From NCBI GenBank assembly GCA_001724175.1, contig MEDT01000046.1, forward strand, positions 10,738 through 59,599: a DNA stretch of 48,862 nt, in the 5' to 3' direction. Origin of the DNA: Cytophagaceae bacterium SCN 52-12. Lineage in GTDB: Bacteria; Bacteroidota; Bacteroidia; Cytophagales; Spirosomataceae. Under the pieces are notes generated by a model, which worked only from the letters and a program-made list of their open reading frames with translations, did not search any database and was not told the DNA's origin. The translations under genes and the position numbers were made by a program. This document shows positions 1 through 7,254 of the stretch, piece by piece. Numbering within the stretch: the first letter of the stretch is position 1; each line of letters starts with the position of its first letter.

Positions 1-823
1 CGTAGACCGGTGCGCAGGCGGCTTCTTCCTGCCTCGTGAAAGCGAGCTTCCGGACAGGCGTGCCTTCTTCGTCGATCACTACCGCGTTTATTTCCGGATG
101 GTGCCGGGGAAGATGCGGCTTCAGGATAAAAACCAGCTCTTTGCATTCCTTCTGGTATCCCGGCACATGCACTTCGCTGACCCACCGTAACTGCGAGACA
201 GCCAGGTCTATGTCGACCAGAGGCGACGATTTGATCATAATCTCCGGCGCCAGGTCAGCCAGCCGGGGAAGCAGTTCAAGAATATTGGGGCTGCTGTCCT
301 CGAAGGCCGCAACCTTCCTTTTCCGGGCGTCTCTCCTGGAAGGATCAATGAAAATGCAATCGGACTTTTGTTCGGGGTTTTCGCCGCTTTTGTTCACGAT
401 CCTGACGTTGAGGGCGCCCAGCACCGTCATATTGTGTGCGGTTATCGAAGCGAGACGGGGATCGATTTCGTATCCCGTTACTTTGTTAAACCGTTTTGAA
501 AAGTAAAAAGCGTCTACGCCCATGCCGGTAGTGAGGTCGGTAAGATGCTCCCCGGCAACCAGGGAAGCTTTGTAGCGCGCAGTGGCTTGCGACGATGCCT
601 GCTCAACCGAAACGGGAGGCGGAAAGAAAAGCCTGTCCGACGAATACCAGTCCGGGAGCTTGGACCTGGCCTTCTGGCGGGCTACGATCTGCTGTATTAT
701 TTTCGGCCCGTCAATACCCGTTTTTCCGTGGAGCTTCAACGCCAGCTGAACGGGATCCGATCCCAGGTTTGTCATCACCAGGCGGCGCTCGTCGTCAGTC
801 AGAAGGGTGAATTCGGAGGTCAT
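1..823 (-). CDS. class I SAM-dependent methyltransferase (partial, C-terminus off left edge)
   Basis: This minus-strand gene starts at an ATG at 823 and runs off the left edge, leaving about 274 codons. It begins MTSEFTLLTDDERRLV. A glycine-poor SAM-binding loop (LTDLTTGMGVDAFYFS) sits near residues 95-110, followed by the acidic strand end YEID and a catalytic-type DPSRRD motif. This resembles the Bacteroidota methyltransferases annotated as class I SAM-dependent methyltransferase with a THUMP-like domain, about 400 residues long, so roughly the last third is missing here. The substrate is unknown; an RNA or nucleotide target is an inference from the THUMP-like label. It is divergent from the transporter gene at 1026. 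No Shine-Dalgarno sequence precedes the start. Confidence 0.8.
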   Translation of the reverse strand, partial: MTSEFTLLTDDERRLVMTNLGSDPVQLALKLHGKTGIDGPKIIQQIVARQKARSKLPDWYSSDRLFFPPPVSVEQASSQATARYKASLVAGEHLTDLTTGMGVDAFYFSKRFNKVTGYEIDPRLASITAHNMTVLGALNVRIVNKSGENPEQKSDCIFIDPSRRDARKRKVAAFEDSSPNILELLPRLADLAPEIMIKSSPLVDIDLAVSQLRWVSEVHVPGYQKECKELVFILKPHLPRHHPEINAVVIDEEGTPVRKLAFTRQEEAACAPVY

Positions 824-1025
824 AGAAAAAGCCTGTTAGAGGGAAATTAGTCTCTTTCCGCTTAGTATATCCGGCCCTGCATTAAGATTTAAAGAGAAAA
901 CGAGGAATAAATTGGATATGTCCGGCCGGATTAACAATTTTACCCGGCAAAGAAACATATTTTTGTGGCCAAATCTGTTAAAATAACTGACAAGAACCGA
1001 CAACCTAACCCTTAAAGTATAGTTA

Positions 1026-2537
1026 ATGACGAAAGAAAAGCAGACCGGTATCTGGACGGTCATCACTTCCTCATCGGTAGGAACACTCATCGAGTGGTAT
1101 GATTTTTATATTTTCGGTAGCCTTGCCACCATTTTATCTGTCAAGTTTTTCCCACAGGATAACCCTACGATTGCGTTTCTCAACACACTGCTCACATTTG
1201 CGGCCGGGTTTATTGTAAGGCCTTTCGGAGCCCTGGTTTTCGGTCGTCTCGGTGACATTGTCGGCCGGAAATATACCTTCCTGGTTACGCTTATCCTTAT
1301 GGGCGGGTCTACCTTTCTGATCGGGCTGATTCCCAGCTACGAGACGATCGGCTATGCCGCGCCTCTCCTGGTGCTCCTGATGAGGCTGGTCCAGGGGCTT
1401 GCCCTGGGTGGCGAATACGGGGGCGCCGCTACCTATGTAGCCGAGCACTCGCCTTCCAACCGGCGCGGATTTTATACTTCCTGGATACAGACCACGGCTA
1501 CGCTCGGCCTGTTCGTCTCGCTGGTGGTGATACTGCTGACGCGGACGACCATGGGAGAGGAATCGTTCCGCGACTGGGGATGGAGGGTTCCTTTTCTACT
1601 GTCCTCGATCCTGGTGGGGGTATCTATTTTCATCCGCCTGAAGATGAATGAATCGCCGGTATTTGCAAAGCTGAAGAAGGAAGGAAAGACTTCGACCAAT
1701 CCGCTGAAGGAATCTTTCGGGAAGAAAGAAAACCTGAAGATGGTTCTGCTGGCGTTGTTCGGCGCGGCGATGGGACAGGGCGTGATCTGGTATACAGGGC
1801 AGTTTTATGCCATGTCGTTCATACAAAAAACCTGTAATATCGACCACGTGCAGGTGAACTATATTATTGTATTCTCCCTGCTGCTGGGTACTCCGTTTTT
1901 TGTGTTTTTCGGATGGCTCTCGGATAAGATAGGCAGGAAGTGGATCATGCTTGCCGGGATGCTGCTGGGCGTTTTGTTCTACCGGCCTATCTACACCGCG
2001 ATGTTCAACCTTGCCGACCTGGAGAAAAAGACGGAAGTCGCCGAATTGTACAATATAGAGAGGGAGCTATCGGCCTGGGAAGAAGATCCGGCGAAGCAGG
2101 TAGCGACCATCACGACGGCCCGCACCTATTCCGACAGCACGGTGGTGAAGGAAGTACGGAGGGAGCTGGACGGGAAGCCGTTCGGGGATGCGGTAAAGGG
2201 TACCATCCTCAGCAGCTCGGGATTCTGGGGAATGGTATTGCTGATATTCGTACAGGTAATATTCGTGACGATGGTATATGGGCCGATCGCGGCGTTTCTG
2301 GTTGAATTGTTTCCCACCCGGATCCGTTATACTTCGATGTCGCTGCCTTATCACATAGGAAACGGTATTTTCGGAGGGCTTACGCCGGCGATCGCCACGC
2401 GTTTCTTTGAAGATTCCAAAACAGCAGCCAACCCGTCGGGCGATCCGCTCGCCGGCCTTACCTATGTCATTATAGTGGCCGCCGTCTGTTTTGTCATAGG
2501 CGCGATCTATCTTAAGAACAGTTACAGCAACGAATAG
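1026..2537 (+). CDS. MFS transporter, metabolite:H+ symporter (MHS) family
   Basis: A 503-residue integral membrane transporter of the MHS branch of the major facilitator superfamily (relatives: ProP, ShiA, KgtP). The N-terminal GTLIEWYDFYIFG segment and the MFS motif A copies GRLGDIVGRK (residues 73-82) and GWLSDKIGRK (296-305) are clear, as is RLVQGLALGGEYGGA after TM4. The protein is longer than the usual 430-450 because of a hydrophilic insert at about residues 330-398 between predicted TM8 and TM9. Members move organic acids or osmolytes with protons. The small membrane gene starts 34 nt later and acs follows, so uptake of acetate or another short carboxylate is a reasonable inference, not a proven substrate. 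Confidence 0.88.
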   Translation: MTKEKQTGIWTVITSSSVGTLIEWYDFYIFGSLATILSVKFFPQDNPTIAFLNTLLTFAAGFIVRPFGALVFGRLGDIVGRKYTFLVTLILMGGSTFLIGLIPSYETIGYAAPLLVLLMRLVQGLALGGEYGGAATYVAEHSPSNRRGFYTSWIQTTATLGLFVSLVVILLTRTTMGEESFRDWGWRVPFLLSSILVGVSIFIRLKMNESPVFAKLKKEGKTSTNPLKESFGKKENLKMVLLALFGAAMGQGVIWYTGQFYAMSFIQKTCNIDHVQVNYIIVFSLLLGTPFFVFFGWLSDKIGRKWIMLAGMLLGVLFYRPIYTAMFNLADLEKKTEVAELYNIERELSAWEEDPAKQVATITTARTYSDSTVVKEVRRELDGKPFGDAVKGTILSSSGFWGMVLLIFVQVIFVTMVYGPIAAFLVELFPTRIRYTSMSLPYHIGNGIFGGLTPAIATRFFEDSKTAANPSGDPLAGLTYVIIVAAVCFVIGAIYLKNSYSNE

Positions 2538-2571
2538 TCCGGTAAAAAGAACTTAATTATTTTTCCTTCTG

Positions 2572-2784
2572 ATGAACGCGATACGTAAGGTTTTAGGGGT
2601 TGTCTGGATTCTTTTCAGTATCCTGACCGCCTATTACATTGTTTCTACGGCGATCAGCGAGATAGGCGCCGGTGCGCCGGCTGACGCATCTATATTCTGG
2701 CCGATCATTATTTTTATTTTTTTACCAATTTTGTTTGGTTTTGCATTGTTTGGGTATTATTCCTTAAAGGAAGAATACAACTAA
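2572..2784 (+). CDS. small two-helix inner-membrane protein (possibly DUF6814)
   Basis: A 70-residue protein beginning MNAIRKVLGVVWILF. It has two predicted transmembrane helices (about residues 7-27 and 42-64) joined by a short loop with an acidic residue, and an acidic Lys/Glu tail. It sits 34 nt after the MHS transporter on the same strand, so it is probably cotranscribed and may be a small partner of the transporter. The size and sequence style recall small proteins labelled DUF6814 in Bacteroidota that lie next to MFS transporters; that label is from memory and tentative. Function unknown. Confidence 0.72.
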   Translation: MNAIRKVLGVVWILFSILTAYYIVSTAISEIGAGAPADASIFWPIIIFIFLPILFGFALFGYYSLKEEYN

Positions 2785-2785
2785 T

Positions 2786-2843
2786 CATCCCGGACAGCCC
2801 GGATGTCAGCCCGGGATGGAGAAGTATCCCGGAAAGCTTTTTT
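2786..2843 (+). terminator. intrinsic terminator / possible attenuator before acs
   Basis: Three short segments compete for pairing: 2786-2793 (CATCCCGG), 2811-2818 (CCGGGATG) and 2826-2832 (ATCCCGG). The middle can pair with the third to give a 7-bp GC-rich hairpin (loop 2818-2825) followed by six T at 2838-2843, which has the form of a Rho-independent terminator. Pairing of the middle with the first segment would prevent this. It ends 34 nt before the acs start. It may simply end the transporter transcript, or regulate read-through into acs. Confidence 0.45.
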
Positions 2844-2877
2844 ATTGTCAGTTTATATTTATTCAGAGGATTAACCA

Positions 2878-4767
2878 ATGAAAATTTCGAGTTACGAGGA
2901 GTACAAGGAAGCGTACAAACAGAGCGTGGAGGATCCTGAGGGGTTCTGGGCGGAAGTTGCGCAGGAATTTCTATGGAAAAAGCCGTGGAAGCGGGTGCTG
3001 GATTGGAACTTTTCCGAGCCTAATGTAAAATGGTTTGAAGGCGGGAAGCTGAACATTACAGAAAATGCTCTTGACCGGCATCTCGCAGAGAGAGCGAACC
3101 AGCCGGCGATCATCTGGGAACCTAATGATCCGGAAGACGAGGCGGTAACGCTGACGTACCAGATCTTGTATGACCGGGTGTGTCGTCTTGCCAATGTTTT
3201 GAAAAAATACGGGATTAAAAAAGGAGACCGGGTGTGCATCTACCTGCCCATGGTGCCCGAGCTGGCTATAGCGGTTCTGGCCTGTGCGAGGATCGGGGCC
3301 ATTCACTCCGTGGTTTTCGGCGGGTTTTCGGCCAAGTCTATTTCGGACCGGATCAACGATGCCGGCTGCCGTATGGTGATCACCTCCGACGGTGCTTTCC
3401 GCGGACAAAAGGTAATCCCGATGAAGGAAACGGTCGATCACGCGCTGGAATCGTGCCCGTCGGTGGAGCGGGTGCTGGTCCTGACGCGTACAAGGACGCC
3501 GGTGTCGATGCTGAAGGGCCGCGACCTCTGGTGGGATGAGGAAGTGAAATATGTGGAGGCAAAATGTCCTGCAGAGGAGATGGATGCCGAGGATGTGCTG
3601 TTTATCCTTTATACTTCCGGCTCGACAGGGAAACCGAAAGGCGTGGTCCATACCTGCGGCGGCTACATGGTGTACGCGACGTATACGTTTGCCAACGTGT
3701 TTCAATACAATCCGGGCGAGATCCATTTCTGTACGGCGGATATCGGCTGGATCACGGGGCATAGCTATATTGTCTACGGGCCGTTGTGCTACGGCGCTAC
3801 TACCCTGATGTTCGAAGGGGTACCTACTTACCCGGATGCGGGAAGGCTCTGGGAGATCGTAGACAAGCATAAAGTCAATATTCTTTATACTGCGCCGACC
3901 GCGATCCGCTCGCTGATGAGCTTCGGGCTGCAGTACATCAAAGACCATGACCTCAGCTCGCTGACAAAGCTCGGCTCTGTCGGTGAGCCTATCAATGAAG
4001 AGGCCTGGCATTGGTTCAAGACGAATATCGGTAAAGGAAAGTGCCCGATCGTGGACACCTGGTGGCAGACTGAAAACGGTGGGATCCTGATCTCGGGGCT
4101 GGCCGGTCTCACGCCTGAAAAAGCGACGTACGCCACCCTGCCGCTGCCCGGCGTGCAGCCGTCGATCGTCGATGAGAACGGGAATGAGCTGGAAGGCAAC
4201 GAAGTAAGCGGGAACCTCTGTATTAAATTCCCCTGGCCCGGCATTATCCGGACGACCTACGGCGATCACGAGCGCTGCAAGCAGACCTACTTCTCGACCT
4301 ACCCGGGGAAATACTTCACCGGCGACGGCTGCCTGAGAGATGAAAACGGCTTTTACCGTATTACCGGTCGCGTGGATGACGTGCTGAACGTTTCCGGGCA
4401 CCGGATAGGTACTGCGGAAGTGGAAAATGCGATCAATATGCACCTGGGCGTTGTCGAATCGGCGATCGTCGGATACCCGCATGATATCAAAGGCCAGGGG
4501 ATCTATGCCTTTGTGATCACGGAGAAGAAGCCTAACGAGCCGGAGATGATGAGGAAGGACATTTCCACTACCGTGTCGCAGATCATCGGACCTATTGCGA
4601 AACCCGATAAGATCCAGTTTGTCTCGGGACTACCCAAGACGAGGTCCGGCAAAATCATGCGGAGGATCCTGCGCAAAATAGCAGAAGGGGACGTATCTAA
4701 CCTGGGCGACACTTCTACATTGCTGGATCCCTCGGTTGTCGACGAAATCAAGGATGGGGCTATCTGA
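2878..4767 (+). CDS. acs: acetyl-CoA synthetase (acetate--CoA ligase)
   Basis: A 629-residue AMP-forming acetyl-CoA synthetase that converts acetate, ATP and CoA to acetyl-CoA, AMP and PPi in the cytoplasm. Visible are the ANL-superfamily P-loop [11 protein letters not shown] (residues 245-255), the acetate-pocket region with [11 protein letters not shown], the hinge/adenylate motif [19 protein letters not shown], and C-terminal [11 protein letters not shown] with catalytic Lys592, the usual site of inhibitory acetylation. The length matches the family (about 630-655). It lies downstream of the MHS transporter, which fits acetate scavenging. A hairpin that could act as an attenuator lies just upstream, and the DUF1080 gene overlaps its 3' end by 14 nt. 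Propionate is a possible alternative substrate. Confidence 0.96.
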   Translation: MKISSYEEYKEAYKQSVEDPEGFWAEVAQEFLWKKPWKRVLDWNFSEPNVKWFEGGKLNITENALDRHLAERANQPAIIWEPNDPEDEAVTLTYQILYDRVCRLANVLKKYGIKKGDRVCIYLPMVPELAIAVLACARIGAIHSVVFGGFSAKSISDRINDAGCRMVITSDGAFRGQKVIPMKETVDHALESCPSVERVLVLTRTRTPVSMLKGRDLWWDEEVKYVEAKCPAEEMDAEDVLFILYTSGSTGKPKGVVHTCGGYMVYATYTFANVFQYNPGEIHFCTADIGWITGHSYIVYGPLCYGATTLMFEGVPTYPDAGRLWEIVDKHKVNILYTAPTAIRSLMSFGLQYIKDHDLSSLTKLGSVGEPINEEAWHWFKTNIGKGKCPIVDTWWQTENGGILISGLAGLTPEKATYATLPLPGVQPSIVDENGNELEGNEVSGNLCIKFPWPGIIRTTYGDHERCKQTYFSTYPGKYFTGDGCLRDENGFYRITGRVDDVLNVSGHRIGTAEVENAINMHLGVVESAIVGYPHDIKGQGIYAFVITEKKPNEPEMMRKDISTTVSQIIGPIAKPDKIQFVSGLPKTRSGKIMRRILRKIAEGDVSNLGDTSTLLDPSVVDEIKDGAI

Positions 4768-5518
4768 GAAAATATTCCCTGCATGGAGGTTCCTGCTGCT
4801 GTGCGGCTGGCTGTCGGTCCCGGCATTGACAGCTGCCGCACAGCAGCAGGAACCCCTTTTTACGTTCGGCGAGCTCATTCCCCTGGAAAGAAGCCTTGGC
4901 ATTTCTTCCGCAAAACCGAAGCCGCTGCGTTGGCTTGATGTGAATACGGGGAAAGATACATGGGAAGTAAGAGACAGTATCCTGGTTTGCAAAGGGCTCC
5001 CGATCGGGGTGGCCAGAAGCGAGTTCCCTTACGAAAATTATCTGCTCCATGTCGAATGGAAGCATATGGAGCCGGGCGGGAATTCCGGGATGTTTATGTG
5101 GAGCAATGCGGTGCCGGGATCTAACAGGCTGCCCGATGGGGTAGAAGTCCAGATGCTCGAGCTCGACTGGGTAAAATTAAATACGAAAGACGGTGTGGAG
5201 CCGCCCATTGCGTATGTGCATGGCGAGCTTTTCGGGACGGGAGGCGTTGAGACCACTCCTGATAACCCGAGAGGGAAGCGGAGCAAATCGATCGAAAACA
5301 GGTGTAAAGGGAGAGGAGAGTGGAATACCTACGAAGTGGTCTGTGTCGACGGTACCATCAAATTGTCGGTAAACGGCAAATTTGTGAACGGGATCTCCGG
5401 CTCGACGCAGCGAAAAGGCTACATGTGCCTGGAATCGGAAGGGGCTGAAATTCATTTCAGAAATCTGAAAGTTATAGAGCTTCCGGCTGGGTTCGGAAAG
5501 TTTGAGGGCAAAAACTGA
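4754..5518 (+). CDS. DUF1080 (3-keto-disaccharide hydrolase-like) secreted protein
   Basis: A 254-residue protein with an N-terminal signal peptide (hydrophobic core [15 protein letters not shown], cleavage near AAAQQQ) and a single concanavalin/LamG-like DUF1080 domain. Typical features are GNSGMFMWS, the [13 protein letters not shown] segment and the closing [10 protein letters not shown] and [11 protein letters not shown] strands. Some DUF1080 members are now described as 3-keto-glycoside hydrolases; the activity of this one is inferred only. I chose ATG 4754 over the in-frame TTG at 4736 because ATG gives a compact signal peptide. The start lies inside acs (14-nt overlap), which implies translational coupling with a gene it has no obvious metabolic link to. 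Confidence 0.88.
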   Translation: MGLSEKIFPAWRFLLLCGWLSVPALTAAAQQQEPLFTFGELIPLERSLGISSAKPKPLRWLDVNTGKDTWEVRDSILVCKGLPIGVARSEFPYENYLLHVEWKHMEPGGNSGMFMWSNAVPGSNRLPDGVEVQMLELDWVKLNTKDGVEPPIAYVHGELFGTGGVETTPDNPRGKRSKSIENRCKGRGEWNTYEVVCVDGTIKLSVNGKFVNGISGSTQRKGYMCLESEGAEIHFRNLKVIELPAGFGKFEGKN

Positions 5519-5610
5519 GCTGTTTTCCGACGATTTTCCTATATCAGAGATTTAACTGTATGTTTTTCACGGTGTTATGTTGAAGGACTACAAAGACGTA
5601 GTCTCGTACC

Positions 5611-5800
5611 ATCTAATAGCCCCCGGTTTTAACCGGGGGAGGGTGTCATCAGCCGTTTCAGAGTTCCGGAGGAACGACACATAGAATATCAAAGGTTCCG
5701 ATTCGGTAAATGTGCCTGCCCGGGATATGTGTCGATCCTCCGGATCTTCTTTTATTCCTACAAATACCCAGTTCCCCCGGTTAAAACCGGGGGCTAGTTA
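5611..5800. repeat. long nested intergenic palindromic repeat
   Basis: The outer arms are themselves perfect hairpins: 5620-5639 (9-bp arms CCCCCGGTT/AACCGGGGG) and 5774-5793 (same arms, AA loop). With two flanking bases they are exact reverse complements of each other. Inside, 5665-5682 and 5727-5744 form an 18-nt inverted repeat with one mismatch (TCCGGAGGAACGACACAT and its complement). No protein is encoded. The layout and the CCGGAGGA motif match dispersed intergenic repeats known from Bacteroidota genomes. The rest of the gap 5519-5943 holds a short GC-rich stretch (about 5840-5865) and the leader of the next gene. Confidence 0.7.
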
Positions 5801-5943
5801 ATTGGCCGATGCTACGCATCTTTATTCATCCCGGCTGCGGCGGGCCGCTGTTAGGCGTTAATTTTTAATAGATTTGGCCATAGCGTATGGTTAAAATAAC
5901 AGCTCATGCCTATTTCATGAATCCGGATAGTCCCTGTTTGTAA

Positions 5944-6846
5944 ATGGATGTAGCGATCATATTTGCCGTCGTTTTTGTACCCTTTTTCATTTTTATCTTC
6001 CTGATGTGGCGGATGGGCAGGAAGATGCCTGAATCAGCGTTTGCTCATCTTGAAAAAGCAGTTTACCGGATAGAACCCGGGAGAAACCCGGCAGCGGAAA
6101 TTACTTCCAGCCTGCTTCTGGGTGTGCCGCTGGTAATGTTAATCTTTGCCGGCGCAGTGATTGTTTCGCAGAAAACAGACCCGGTCTACATTTTGCCGGG
6201 GATCAAAGAATGCCTCGTGGCGATTTACCTGCTTGTACTTATTCTTCCGATAACCGCCGTCGGGATAGGCGGTGCTCACAACACCCGGATGATGAAAAGA
6301 GTTGCGCTAGATCTTGACCCGGAGAATGGCATCATTGAATGGGATTCACAAGGGAAAAAGTACAGCCTGCATAAGGAAGATTTCGAGCAGATCAATACGG
6401 TCTTCCGGGATGGAAGATTACTTGAAATGGTGAACGAGTTCGTCCTTAAAAACGGGGAGAAGCTTTATCTTACGTTCTCGCATCCCGGTTATCAGGCGCT
6501 CATGTCCATGTTGAAAAATGTGCCCCGGACCGAGAAGAGATACTATCTGCCGATTGTGCCGGTAGATGTTCCGCCCGTTCTGAGGATAACAAAAAAGGTG
6601 GTTGATATAACGATCAGGTACTGCATCGTAGAGGGAGCAGTCATTGTATTTTCATTATTATGCATCTTTGCGCTACACTACTACGAAAAAGGCCAGAAGA
6701 ACCTGGATCAGCTCTTGCCCGCCAGGGAAGTAACGGATTTTGCCTTTAACCGCTTTCTCAAGTTACTTCTGGGGTTATCGGCTGCTGCTCTGTTCGGAAG
6801 GATCTGCTGGTTATGGCAAAAGCGCCGGAAACAAGCGGTACTTTGA
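5944..6846 (+). CDS. membrane protein of unknown function
   Basis: A 300-residue protein I do not recognise. It starts MDVAIIFAVVFVPFFIF with one transmembrane helix, then two more at about residues 56-76 and 90-110, a soluble middle domain of roughly 120 residues containing a PH-like beta-rich stretch (DPENGIIEWDSQGKKYSLHKEDFEQ), and two further helices at about 228-246 and 272-290. The soluble part resembles YcxB-like or other membrane-tethered PH-type domains only in general character. It stands alone between the palindromic repeat and a convergent minus-strand gene that ends 6 nt away. Confidence 0.7.
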   Translation: MDVAIIFAVVFVPFFIFIFLMWRMGRKMPESAFAHLEKAVYRIEPGRNPAAEITSSLLLGVPLVMLIFAGAVIVSQKTDPVYILPGIKECLVAIYLLVLILPITAVGIGGAHNTRMMKRVALDLDPENGIIEWDSQGKKYSLHKEDFEQINTVFRDGRLLEMVNEFVLKNGEKLYLTFSHPGYQALMSMLKNVPRTEKRYYLPIVPVDVPPVLRITKKVVDITIRYCIVEGAVIVFSLLCIFALHYYEKGQKNLDQLLPAREVTDFAFNRFLKLLLGLSAAALFGRICWLWQKRRKQAVL

Positions 6847-6852
6847 CATCCT

Positions 6853-7242
6853 TTATCTCATTTTATTACGGTAATAATTCTGGTAATCAACCCGTCTTTG
6901 CCCCGGCCTTACCAGGTAGCTTGCGCTAAGCGCCGCCAACCCTCCCGCCAGTCCGCCGACCAGGCCGGTCAGCAGGATGAGCAGTATCGGGCTGCCTTGT
7001 AAAGGAAGGACGAAAGCGATCCTTTCGGACAGGAGGGATTCGTTCAGCTGGTTGATCCAGGATGAGTAGGCAACCCACAGGAGGGCGATGCCCAGAAAAC
7101 CCGAGATGAAAGCAGCGCCCGGGGCCTGGTTAATGACGAGAGAGACCGCAAACGCCGCCACGGCCACAGACCACCACGGCAGGTATTCTCCCAGCACAAA
7201 AGCCGCAAAGGCGGTAAACATGATACTGAGGATCATTTTCAT
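6853..7242 (-). CDS. small multi-pass membrane protein of unknown function
   Basis: A 129-residue hydrophobic protein beginning MKMILSIMFTAFAAFVLGEYLPWW with about four predicted transmembrane helices, including a glycine-rich one (LLTGLVGGLAGGLAALSASYL), and a basic cytoplasmic tail RPGQRRVDYQNYYRNKMR. Its start lies 12 nt after the stop of the penicillin-acylase gene, so it is the last gene of a three-gene minus-strand operon. The family is not known to me; its role may relate to the acylase only through cotranscription. Confidence 0.72.
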   Translation of the reverse strand: MKMILSIMFTAFAAFVLGEYLPWWSVAVAAFAVSLVINQAPGAAFISGFLGIALLWVAYSSWINQLNESLLSERIAFVLPLQGSPILLILLTGLVGGLAGGLAALSASYLVRPGQRRVDYQNYYRNKMR

Positions 7243-7254
7243 ATTAAAAAGGAG

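Noticed and set aside
836-1090. Minus-strand ORF overlapping the transporter start
   Set aside because: Composition is not protein-like, it overlaps the conserved N-terminus of the MHS transporter and the divergent promoter region.
5611-5800. CRISPR array
   Set aside because: The repeats are two inverted copies, not evenly spaced direct repeats, and no cas gene is in the window.
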